From positions 85,553-149,552 of the forward strand of contig NZ_JAIQZM010000009.1 in NCBI RefSeq assembly GCF_023333595.1: a stretch of 64,000 bases of DNA. The letters run 5' to 3'. Shown here in pieces: positions 38,766 through 46,742 of the stretch. The position numbers and the translations under genes are program-made. Origin of the DNA: Argonema galeatum A003/A1. GTDB lineage: Bacteria > Cyanobacteriota > Cyanobacteriia > Cyanobacteriales > Aerosakkonemataceae. The notes below the pieces were generated by a model that did not search any database, had not been told where the DNA came from, and saw only the letters and a program-made list of their open reading frames with translations. Position 1 is the stretch's first letter, and every line of letters starts with the position of its first letter.

Positions 38766-41459
38766 TTAGATGCCTGAAACTTGATTGGCTACAGAAGGTT
38801 TGATGGTATTTGGCGAGTCTACCGCAGCTGGTTGCTGTTGGCGATCGGGTAATGGATTGCGGGTCTCGATCATACCGATCGCGCGAGTGACACTTTCGGG
38901 TAATATCACCACCAAGCTGTTTGCGGAAGCGCCATCTAAAGCTGTGTTGATGGCTGTTATCTCATCGAGAATTGCTTCATAACGGGCTTCTGGTTTAGCT
39001 TGCTGGATGCCTTTGACAATCAAGGTTGCGGCGTCTCCGCGAGTGCGTCCCCGCGTATCGTCGTCTTCTTTGATGATGATGCGATCGAACATTTCTGCTG
39101 CCAGTTTGCCCAGCATCACGAAATCTTCATCGCGGCGATCGCCTGGGCCTCCCACCACACCGATTCGCTCACCCGGCCAGTTGCGGACAAAACCGCTCAG
39201 GGCTTCGTAGCTGTGGGGATTGTGGGCATAATCCACCAAAGCGTGATATTTGCCCAAATTGAAGATATTCATCCGTCCCGGCGTTTGATCTACCGAAGCC
39301 CGGAAAGTCTTGAGCGCGGTGCGAATTACCTCCATCTCGACTCCCTGCACAAATGCCGCCAAACTAGCCGCCAGGGCATTGGCAATCATAAATGGAGCCC
39401 GCGCTGCCATTGTCAGAGGCACATTCACCGCCTGCTCAATTCGCAGCGTCCAATCTCCCTTTAAAATCGACAAATAGCCGTTTTCATAGACTGCCGCCAC
39501 ACCTCCCTTGTTGGTGTGTTCCTTCACGAGGGGGTTTTCTGGATTCATGGTGAAGTAAGCAATCTGAGCCTTGACCCGCTTTGCTATCTCCGCCACCAGG
39601 GGGTCGTCTGCATTCAACACAGCATAACCTTTGGGCAGAACTGCTTCTGCCACCACGCCTTTGAGGTTGGCTAATTGTTCTACTGTGTCGATATCGCCAA
39701 TGCCCAGGTGATCCGCCGCCACATTCAGCACTACGCCCACATCAGAAGCGTCAAAGCCCAGGCCCGATCGCAAAATCCCACCCCTGGCACTTTCCAGGAT
39801 TGCCACTTCCACTGTCGGGTCTTGCAGAATTAGCTGGGCGCTTTGGGGCCCGGTATTGTCGCCTTTTTGGACGAGGTAATCGCCGATGTAGGTGGCGTCG
39901 GTGGTTGTGTAGCCGACTGTCACACCCGTACTCTTGTAAATATGAGCTAGCAGTCGGGTCGTGGTGGTTTTGCCGTTCGTACCCGTGACTGCCACGATGG
40001 GGATGCGAGAGGGTGTGCCGGGGGGAAAGAGCATATCTAGGACTGGTGCGGCTACATTCCGCGCAATTCCCACGCTGGGCGCAACGTGCATCCGAAATCC
40101 CGGTGCGGCGTTCACTTCGACGATGACGCCATCCATTTCTCCTAAAGGCTTGGTGATATCGGGGGTGACTACATCTATTCCGGCGATATCCAAACCGATA
40201 ATTTTGGCTACCCGCTGGGCCAGCCAGATATTTTCGGGATGGATGTCGTCGGTGCGATCGACTGCTATCCCGCCCGTACTGAGATTTGCCGTTGCCCGCA
40301 GGTAACAGATTTGACCTGCCTCCACCACTGTTTCCAGGGTGTATCCCTGCCGCTCCAACAATTGCCAGCTGGTGCGGTCTAGGGTAATTTTGGTGAGAAT
40401 GTTATCGTGGCCTTCGCCGCGATTCGGGTCTTGATTGGTTTCTTCGATCAATTCTGCGATCGTAGATTTACCATTTCCTACCACATGCGCTGGCACTCGT
40501 TCGGAGACGGCGACCACTTTGCCGTTGACCACCAATACCCGGTGGTCGCGCCCTTGATAGTAGCGTTCCACGATCACGGATTTGGAAACTTCTTTAGCGG
40601 CATCGTAGCCTGCTTCGGCTTGTTCCCAAGTGGTGATGTCGATCGTAATTCCCCGACCGTGATTGCCATCTAGGGGCTTAATCACAATTGGGTAGCCGCC
40701 AAGATCTTTAATGGCGTCTTCTAGATCGTTGAGATAATTGATGACGGTGCCGCGAGGGACGGGCACTCCAGCTTCCCGCAGAATCTGTTTGGTGCTTTCT
40801 TTATCTGACGCTAGCTCTACGCCTAAAATACTGGTGTTGCCGCTCAGAGTCGCCTGCAACCGCTTTAGGTGTATCCCGTAGCCGAATTGCACCAAGGCGC
40901 GAGCGCTCAAAGACATCCAGGGTATTCCCCGCGCCTCTGCTTCTTTGACGATCGTTTCTGTACTAGGCCCCAAGGACGCATCTGAGAACATTTCCCGCAG
41001 GTCTTGGAGGTCTTGTTCTAATTCCTCTTGAGGATATGTGCCTGTTTCTATAATGCTCTGACACAGGCGCACTGCCGCTCTTGCAGCGTAGCGACCCGCT
41101 TGTTCGTCTTTATATTCAATTACTACTTGGTAAATGCCGGGGGTGTTGGTTTCGCGGGTGCGACCGAATCCTACCTTCATACCTGCCAGTTCTTGGAGTT
41201 CGAGGGCTACGTGCTCGATAATGTGTCCCATCATCGTGCCCTCTCGAACTCGGCTGAGGAACCCGCCTCTACACCCAGGAGAACAGAAGTGTTCTTCGAT
41301 CGTCGGTAGCACTTGTACCAATCCCTCGTAGAAGCCAGGAATCAGATTCGACGGTCGTTCGGAAAGCTCCTCTAAATCGAGACGCATCACGACCAGTTTG
41401 TGCCGTCTAATGCTCCAGTAATTTGGACCGCGTAACGTCTGGATTTTAAGAATTTTCAT
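38766..41459 (-). CDS. cphA: cyanophycin synthetase
   Basis: This 897-residue two-part ligase is of normal length for CphA. The N-terminal region begins MKILKIQTLRGPNYWSIRR. It continues into an ATP-grasp domain (about 200-475) with PIVIKPLDGNHGRGI and VIEVNAAPGFRMHVAP, which adds aspartate to the backbone. The C-terminal Mur-ligase-like domain (about 485-880) has the P-loop VTGTNGKTTTTRLL and DYAHNPHSYEAL, and attaches arginine to the aspartate side chain. Together they build the nitrogen store multi-L-arginyl-poly-L-aspartate without ribosomes. The gene lies 391 bp downstream of cphB on the same strand, the usual cphB-cphA order. Confidence 0.97.
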   Translation of the reverse strand: MKILKIQTLRGPNYWSIRRHKLVVMRLDLEELSERPSNLIPGFYEGLVQVLPTIEEHFCSPGCRGGFLSRVREGTMMGHIIEHVALELQELAGMKVGFGRTRETNTPGIYQVVIEYKDEQAGRYAARAAVRLCQSIIETGTYPQEELEQDLQDLREMFSDASLGPSTETIVKEAEARGIPWMSLSARALVQFGYGIHLKRLQATLSGNTSILGVELASDKESTKQILREAGVPVPRGTVINYLNDLEDAIKDLGGYPIVIKPLDGNHGRGITIDITTWEQAEAGYDAAKEVSKSVIVERYYQGRDHRVLVVNGKVVAVSERVPAHVVGNGKSTIAELIEETNQDPNRGEGHDNILTKITLDRTSWQLLERQGYTLETVVEAGQICYLRATANLSTGGIAVDRTDDIHPENIWLAQRVAKIIGLDIAGIDVVTPDITKPLGEMDGVIVEVNAAPGFRMHVAPSVGIARNVAAPVLDMLFPPGTPSRIPIVAVTGTNGKTTTTRLLAHIYKSTGVTVGYTTTDATYIGDYLVQKGDNTGPQSAQLILQDPTVEVAILESARGGILRSGLGFDASDVGVVLNVAADHLGIGDIDTVEQLANLKGVVAEAVLPKGYAVLNADDPLVAEIAKRVKAQIAYFTMNPENPLVKEHTNKGGVAAVYENGYLSILKGDWTLRIEQAVNVPLTMAARAPFMIANALAASLAAFVQGVEMEVIRTALKTFRASVDQTPGRMNIFNLGKYHALVDYAHNPHSYEALSGFVRNWPGERIGVVGGPGDRRDEDFVMLGKLAAEMFDRIIIKEDDDTRGRTRGDAATLIVKGIQQAKPEARYEAILDEITAINTALDGASANSLVVILPESVTRAIGMIETRNPLPDRQQQPAAVDSPNTIKPSVANQVSGI

Positions 41460-41850
41460 GGCAGTATCCGAGGGTCATTATGGCAGCTAGCGAGCAATGA
41501 AAGCAATGAAAGCAACTATCTAGTTTCCTATTGGTAAGCGTTATTAAACTGTTCGTAACGAACATTTTTATCTCTCTATTACTGGCCTCCCATCCATCCT
41601 AATGAAGAAGTTTGGCGGCCAATGTTAAAAATACTACAGTAGCTCAGCAATAAGGAGCAGATATGGGCATAGGGAATGGGGAATTGGGGATTGGGAATGG
41701 GGAATTGGACATATGAGAGTTTTGAGTGTTGAGTTAACAAATTCTCTTGCTCCTCTGCTCCTCTGCTCCTCTGCTCCTCTGCTCCTCTGCTCCTCTGCTC
41801 CTCTGCCCCTCTGCTCCTCTGCTCCTCTGCTCCCCTGCTTCCCAAGATCA
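41460..41850. other. 391-bp repeat-filled gap between cphB and cphA
   Basis: It holds an 8-bp tandem array (CTCCTCTG/CCCCTCTG, about 11 units, 41749-41838) right after the cphB stop codon. Before it in plus coordinates is a GGGAATTGGGGATTGGGAAT tract (about 41664-41708). Both are of the same classes found inside the multi-kinase gene. The 200 bp next to the cphA start codon contain no repeat and may carry a separate cphA promoter; none is obvious. Confidence 0.7.
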
Positions 41851-42708
41851 CTAACCATTGATGGTAACTGGAATGATTTGCCGCTGGCGCATATCATAGC
41901 GATCGCCGTAACTGAGTATGTGGAGGCGCATATTGCAAATACCGATCGGATCGGTGGCTCCCACTTGGCTATGGTTGGTATAGGTGATCTCTCCTGGATC
42001 GATAATCGTAACGGTGCCTTTACCCAACACCTGGATGATACCATCTCTTTCAAAGAGGGCGCAGGTATCTTCATCAATGCCGATGCCCAGCCGGTCTGGA
42101 TGAGCTGCGATCGCGCTCATCAGCCGAGCCATGCGATTGCGGTTGTGAAAGTGTTGATCTACAATAACCTCTGGTATAATAGCCAGCCCTGTCGCCATAT
42201 CCACTAAAGAACGATTGGGACATTCGCCGCTACCCCCACCGGCAATCATGTGATGACCCATCACTGCCGCCCCAGCACTGGTGCCAGCTAGCGTTATCTT
42301 ACCCTGCCACACGGCTAGGCGTAATTTTTCCATCAAAGCTGTATCTGCTAGCAACCCACACAACCGCAATTGGTCGCCACCCGTCAGAAATACGCCCGTA
42401 CATACTTCCAGATACTCGTTGATGGTGGGGTCTTCACACTGCTGGCGATCGCGAATATCTAACAACTCTATCCTTTTGGCACCCATTTCCGTGAAGATAG
42501 CGCGATATCGTTCGCCAATGATCGCCGGTTCTCTCGAAGCCGATGGTACTATGGCGATTTGGGCGTTTTCTGACCCAGCACGACTAAAGAAAGTGTGCAG
42601 GATCTCGCGTCCGTGAATTTTGTCTTCTGCGCCGCCAATCACCATGATTGCGCTTTTAGTCAGTTGGGGTTTCCTGGGTTCCAAGGTTTGATATTCTAAT
42701 TGCAGCAT
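41851..42708 (-). CDS. cphB: cyanophycinase
   Basis: This 285-residue serine peptidase (S51 family) has the nucleophile Ser in LAGTSAGAAVMG. FLTGGDQLRLCGLL, VDQHFHNRNRMARL and GIGIDEDTCALF make up the rest of the active-site surroundings. It cleaves cyanophycin to beta-Asp-Arg dipeptides and so releases stored nitrogen. The upstream position relative to cphA on the same strand is the common arrangement. The divergent gene trmD starts about 265 bp away. The length and ends agree with known enzymes. Confidence 0.96.
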   Translation of the reverse strand: MLQLEYQTLEPRKPQLTKSAIMVIGGAEDKIHGREILHTFFSRAGSENAQIAIVPSASREPAIIGERYRAIFTEMGAKRIELLDIRDRQQCEDPTINEYLEVCTGVFLTGGDQLRLCGLLADTALMEKLRLAVWQGKITLAGTSAGAAVMGHHMIAGGGSGECPNRSLVDMATGLAIIPEVIVDQHFHNRNRMARLMSAIAAHPDRLGIGIDEDTCALFERDGIIQVLGKGTVTIIDPGEITYTNHSQVGATDPIGICNMRLHILSYGDRYDMRQRQIIPVTING

Positions 42709-42973
42709 CGTGTTACTCTTCTCGTGCGGTGGGGCGGGCGTCGAAACTACGCCCTACTTTGACTCCAGTTACCCCTGTAAGTCATTCCTCAAGACTCTTC
42801 TGGTTCTGGCTCTGGAGCTTAACCATTAACGCATAATGCCAGATTATTAAACAGATTATTAAACAATAATTGAGAAATGTGACCGCCTTTATACAGAATA
42901 CTCTCTGTGTACCCTGGATGTTGTGAGTCAGTGTACCTACGATGGATATGACCTGCCTGTTGAGCGAATCAAA

Positions 42974-43750
42974 GTGCGATTTGACATTGTTACCCTGTTT
43001 CCAGATTTTTTCACCTCTGGGCTGAGTTCGGGGCTGCTAGGTAAAGCCCTCGCCAAACAGATTGCCCAAGTCCATCTAGTCAATCCCAGAGATTTTACCA
43101 CGGATAAGCATCACCGGGTGGATGACGAAACTTACGGCGGCGGTGTCGGGATGCTGATGAAGCCAGAACCGATTTTTGCCGCTGTCGAGTCACTGCCAGT
43201 TTTACCTAGACGCGATGTTATTTTAATGACACCCCAAGGTCAAACACTGAATCAGCCGCTGTTGCGAGAATTGGCTACCAATTACGACCAACTGGTTGTG
43301 ATCTGCGGACATTACGAGGGTGTCGATGAACGGGTGCTGCATTTGGTTACCCGCGAGGTGTCTTTGGGAGATTTTGTGCTGACTTGTGGGGAAATTCCGG
43401 CACTAGCCCTGATTAATGGTACAGTGCGGTTGTTAAAAGGAACAGTGGGTAAGGAAGAGTCTTTGAAAGCAGAGAGTTTTGAGGCTGGGTTGTTAGACTA
43501 TCCCCAGTACACTCGTCCAGCTGACTTTCGGGGGCTGAAAGTCCCAGAAGTCTTGCTATCTGGCGATCATGGTAAGATTGAAAAGTGGCGTCAAGAGCAG
43601 CAGATCGTCAGAACGCGCGATCGCCGTCCCGATTTATTTGGAAGGTGGTCAGAAAGTAAAGGTTCTCAAACTGAGATTACCAGTTTTGGCCTCAAAGAAC
43701 AATCATCTCACATAAATCAGGAGCAGAATGAAGATCGATCGCACAACTAG
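42974..43750 (+). CDS. trmD: tRNA (guanine-37-N1)-methyltransferase
   Basis: The start GTG 42974 is chosen because the protein family begins (M)RFDIVTLFPDFF. An in-frame GTG at 42923 would add 17 residues that look non-coding. The 258-residue product has the SPOUT trefoil-knot motifs VVICGHYEGVDERV and SLGDFVLTCGEIPALALI, which bind S-adenosylmethionine, plus DDETYGGGVGMLMKPEP near the N-terminus. It methylates G37 of tRNAs and prevents frameshifting. The last 30 residues (from about SESKGSQTE) extend beyond the common core. DUF1517 follows at 32 bp on the same strand. No clear Shine-Dalgarno precedes either start. Confidence 0.93.
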   Translation: MRFDIVTLFPDFFTSGLSSGLLGKALAKQIAQVHLVNPRDFTTDKHHRVDDETYGGGVGMLMKPEPIFAAVESLPVLPRRDVILMTPQGQTLNQPLLRELATNYDQLVVICGHYEGVDERVLHLVTREVSLGDFVLTCGEIPALALINGTVRLLKGTVGKEESLKAESFEAGLLDYPQYTRPADFRGLKVPEVLLSGDHGKIEKWRQEQQIVRTRDRRPDLFGRWSESKGSQTEITSFGLKEQSSHINQEQNEDRSHN

Positions 43751-43782
43751 CTGGGTAGACTTTCGAGAAAGGTAGACAAATC

Positions 43783-44799
43783 ATGCGGCTTCTTAAATCT
43801 CGGTTACTCTGGACTACAGCAACTGCGTTTCTTTTATTAAACACTGTTGTAGAAATTCCCAGGGCCGATCGTCAGCTGGTCACCAATCTAAATATTCAGC
43901 AAGAAGCTTACGCCAAAAAAAGTGGCGGACGCAGTGGCGGCGGTTCCTTCAGTCGCCCTTCTAGATCGAATGGCGGTTCTTCTTCGCCCTCCAGAAGTAA
44001 CAATAATCGTGGTTCATCTGGCGGTAGTTATTACAATTCCACTCCTGTCTATGGTGGTGGTTACAGGTCAGGTGGAATTTATTTCTATTCGGGATGGGGA
44101 TGGGTTTTCCCATCTTTATTTGGGTTAATGATCTTAATAATCGTGCTGTTCATTATCTACGCAATTCAGAACAGCACCAGAAATTCTGCTCAAACTACCA
44201 ATGACTTTCCCACAGGCAACAAAGAACTAGACAATAACATTGTCACTATCAGCAAAATTCAGGTGGGACTGCTGGCGCAAGCGCGTGCAATTCAAAAAGA
44301 ACTATCAGAATTAAGCCTCAGTATAGATACTGGTACGCCGGAGGGACTGTCGGAATTGGTGCAAGAATCAGCTTTGGCGTTATTGCGCTCGCCCGAAAAC
44401 TGGACGCACGTATCGGCCATTTCCAAAACTCTTCGCACCAGAGAAGAAGCGCAGACAATTTTTAATAAGTTTTCCATTGAGGAACGCAGCAAATTTAGCT
44501 CCGAAACTATCACAAATGTAGAAGGCAAAATCCGGCAAAAAGACATAAATCCCGACCAGAATGCAGAACCTGGTTCATACATTGTGGTAACTTTGCTAAT
44601 TGGCACGGAAGATGACCGTCCGCTGTTTGTAAATGTTTATTCATCACAAGATTTAAAGGCAGCCCTTGAGCGAATTGCTGCCACACCGCCCGAATATTTG
44701 ACCGTATTTGAGTTGCTTTGGACTCCCCAGTCGGAAACAGAAAGTCTCAGCTACGACGAGTTGTTGACTGAGTACGCAAATTTGATGAAAATTGTTTGA
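43783..44799 (+). CDS. DUF1517 membrane protein
   Basis: The 338-residue protein has an N-terminal signal/anchor (LLWTTATAFLLLN), a Gly/Ser-rich stretch (SGGRSGGGSFSRPSR and so on), and one membrane helix near 107-127 (FPSLFGLMILIIVLFIIYAI). A soluble C-terminal domain includes LDNNIVTISKIQVGLLAQARAIQ-type sequence and TVFELLWTPQSETESLSYDELL. This is the DUF1517 family; a plant member (FLAP1) affects photosynthetic acclimation to fluctuating light, while the cyanobacterial role is not settled. GAAAGG about 9 bases upstream is a plausible ribosome site. It lies between trmD and ispF on the same strand. Confidence 0.85.
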   Translation: MRLLKSRLLWTTATAFLLLNTVVEIPRADRQLVTNLNIQQEAYAKKSGGRSGGGSFSRPSRSNGGSSSPSRSNNNRGSSGGSYYNSTPVYGGGYRSGGIYFYSGWGWVFPSLFGLMILIIVLFIIYAIQNSTRNSAQTTNDFPTGNKELDNNIVTISKIQVGLLAQARAIQKELSELSLSIDTGTPEGLSELVQESALALLRSPENWTHVSAISKTLRTREEAQTIFNKFSIEERSKFSSETITNVEGKIRQKDINPDQNAEPGSYIVVTLLIGTEDDRPLFVNVYSSQDLKAALERIAATPPEYLTVFELLWTPQSETESLSYDELLTEYANLMKIV

Positions 44800-44885
44800 T
44801 CGATGGGCTTTTTAGATTTTAGATTGTAAATTACCAATAAATAAATTTTAAACCGACAATCTAAAATCTTCCCTTTCCTAATGAC

Positions 44886-45048
44886 CAATGACAACTGACA
44901 ACTGACAACTGACAACTGACAACTGACAACTGACCACTGACAACTGACCACTGACAACTGACAACTGACCACTGACAACTGACAACTGACAACTGACAAC
45001 TGACCACTGACCACTGACCACTGACCACTGACAACTGACAACTGACAA
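44886..45048. repeat. heptamer array (CTGACAA/CTGACCA) abutting ispF
   Basis: About 23 tandem 7-bp units alternate between CTGACAA and CTGACCA. The array ends five bases before the ispF ATG (after GACAAAAAA). This resembles the short tandemly repeated repetitive sequences of cyanobacteria. A second array is at 61878-62020. Confidence 0.9.
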
Positions 45049-45052
45049 AAAA

Positions 45053-45535
45053 ATGAACATTCGGATTGGAAATGGCTACGATATTCACCGACTGGTTGCT
45101 GGACGGCGTTTAATTTTGGGAGGGGTAGAGATTCCCCACGAATTGGGTTTGCTGGGACATAGCGATGCGGATGTGCTGACTCATGCGATTATGGATGCGA
45201 TGCTGGGTGCGTTAAGTCTGGGGGATATCGGTCATTATTTTCCGCCGACGGATGAGAAATGGGCTGGTGCAGATAGTCTGGTTTTGTTGAGTCAGGTGAA
45301 CAAATTGGTGTTAGATAAAGGCTGGCGGGTGGGGAATATTGACTCGGTAGTAGTGGCGGAACGTCCGAAATTGAAGCCGCATATTACCAAGATGCGCGAT
45401 CGCATCGCCAGTATTCTAGAATTAGAACCTGACCAAATTGGCATCAAAGCCACCACAAACGAAAAATTAGGCCCAGAAGGAAGGGAAGAAGGAATTGCAG
45501 CTTATGCCGTAGCCTTGCTGGTAGCTGCTGAATGA
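45053..45535 (+). CDS. ispF: 2-C-methyl-D-erythritol 2,4-cyclodiphosphate synthase
   Basis: This 160-residue enzyme of the MEP isoprenoid pathway converts CDP-methylerythritol 2-phosphate to the cyclic diphosphate, releasing CMP. Metal ligands are visible in GNGYDIHRL (Asp, His) and [20 protein letters not shown] (His). [10 protein letters not shown] and [21 protein letters not shown] complete the active site. The length is typical and the enzyme is a trimer in known structures. The region upstream of the ATG is a heptamer repeat array and contains no Shine-Dalgarno, so translation start or promoter use may be unusual. Confidence 0.96.
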   Translation: MNIRIGNGYDIHRLVAGRRLILGGVEIPHELGLLGHSDADVLTHAIMDAMLGALSLGDIGHYFPPTDEKWAGADSLVLLSQVNKLVLDKGWRVGNIDSVVVAERPKLKPHITKMRDRIASILELEPDQIGIKATTNEKLGPEGREEGIAAYAVALLVAAE

Positions 45536-45591
45536 TATGTTTGTGGTAAGGACTTTCGTCCTTCCTACCTTCTACGGAGTTTAGCAGTAAT

Positions 45592-46113
45592 ATGAACACC
45601 GAAGAATTGTCAGTTATAAAGCATATCGTTCCTGACATCACCATACTGGACAGCGAGGAACGAATAGTTTTGTTAGCTCAAGGCAAAGTGAAAAGAGAAC
45701 TATATCGCGATATTTATGAAGTCATTTCGTGGCTAAAAGCTGGGAATGGAGCCATTCCTTTTGTCATGTTTATTGAATTGGAAAACATTAAGATTTTCAA
45801 GTGGGACAGTGACAATTTATCCGAACCTGTTTGCACTCTTAATACAGCCGAAGTGCTTGGTCATTATGGCCTTAAAGTCTCTGATGAATATATATCTGGA
45901 GATTACTTAAGTGCCTTAGCAGAGTCGTGGTTGAGAGATTTAGTTTCCCACTGGAAGTCAGACAAACCCCCAGCAGAAGAACAGATAGCAGCCATCGGTT
46001 TATTACCATTGCTTAAAGATGGAAAAGAACAATTTGAAGTAGAAATTAGAATCGATCCCAAGTTGAGATACATAGTTTTGAGATATTATTATCCGCGTGA
46101 TACTTTACTTTAA
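45592..46113 (+). CDS. unknown protein, partner of the PIN-like gene
   Basis: The 173-residue soluble, acidic protein begins MNTEELSVIKHIVPDITIL and contains FVMFIELENIKIFKWDSDN and FEVEIRIDPKLRYIVLRYYYP. It lacks membrane segments or a signal peptide. I do not recognise the family; the FxxFIELENIKIFKW strand-rich part has some flavour of nuclease-like folds of cyanobacterial hypothetical proteins, but no catalytic triad is evident. The stop codon is 5 bp from the next gene, so the two are almost certainly one operon. A palindrome (AAGGACTTTCGTCCTT, 45547-45562) lies in the leader. Confidence 0.6.
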   Translation: MNTEELSVIKHIVPDITILDSEERIVLLAQGKVKRELYRDIYEVISWLKAGNGAIPFVMFIELENIKIFKWDSDNLSEPVCTLNTAEVLGHYGLKVSDEYISGDYLSALAESWLRDLVSHWKSDKPPAEEQIAAIGLLPLLKDGKEQFEVEIRIDPKLRYIVLRYYYPRDTLL

Positions 46114-46118
46114 GTAGT

Positions 46119-46715
46119 ATGATTCTGTACGTTGAAACTAACTTTCCGCTGAGTATTGCTAAAGGACAAGATCCCGAAGCAGAGAGGTTGTTGCTGAATC
46201 TACCCTCATCAGTAAATATAGCCATACCAAGCATTTGCTGCCTGGAAGCAGTCTCAGTGTTGCAGGAGGAGCAAAAGTACCGCAAACGTTTCGAGCAAGA
46301 TCTAAAAATTCAGATCAACGAGGCGCAGCGAAATCTTTCCTCGTCCTACGCTCGCTCTGTCGCTTTCCACTTAGAACAAGCGCTCCCTCAATATATGGAG
46401 CTAGCAAAGGAGGTAAAAGCGCGTCTGCTTCAAGCTCTTGACAACTTGGCAACAAAAGCAGAGTTGTTTCCATTAACTGCCGATATGCTTCGGGAAAGTT
46501 TGCTGCCAGGTCTGATTCAAGACGGTACAGATAACTTGATTTTACACTGCATCTTGGGACACGCGCGATCGCACCCTACTCAAGTTAAAGTGTTTCTGAG
46601 CGGCAATACTAGAGATTTTGGTACATTGGTAGTTCAACAGGCTTTACGGGATGTTGGCGTGGAGGATTATTTCAGCCGCACGCAAGACTTCCTGGGTTGG
46701 TTACGATCGCAGTAA
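46119..46715 (+). CDS. PIN-domain-like protein
   Basis: The 198-residue protein starts MILYVETNFPLSIAKGQDPE, like PIN-fold ribonucleases that open with a D/E-T-N motif. Further acidic or polar positions suited to the metal site are seen in ICCLEAVSVL, LIQDGTDNLILHCIL and FLSGNTRDFG. A long helical insert (about 50-115) separates the first and second motifs. PIN proteins are commonly RNases in toxin-antitoxin pairs. The close-coupled upstream gene (5-bp gap) could be a partner, but at 173 residues it is larger than usual antitoxins. The assignment is from motif reading only. Confidence 0.55.
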   Translation: MILYVETNFPLSIAKGQDPEAERLLLNLPSSVNIAIPSICCLEAVSVLQEEQKYRKRFEQDLKIQINEAQRNLSSSYARSVAFHLEQALPQYMELAKEVKARLLQALDNLATKAELFPLTADMLRESLLPGLIQDGTDNLILHCILGHARSHPTQVKVFLSGNTRDFGTLVVQQALRDVGVEDYFSRTQDFLGWLRSQ

Positions 46716-46742
46716 AGCTGGCAATTTATTGTATATAAAATA

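Noticed and set aside
41713-42207. Plus-strand frame opposite cphB and over the 8-bp array
   Set aside because: It overlaps the well-supported cyanophycinase gene and its N-terminal part is simple repeat (LLLCSSAP).
44886-45048. Long open frames through the heptamer array (VVSGQ-type peptides)
   Set aside because: They arise from the stop-free tandem repeat in several frames and have no ribosome site or conserved sequence. The same applies to 61783-62031.
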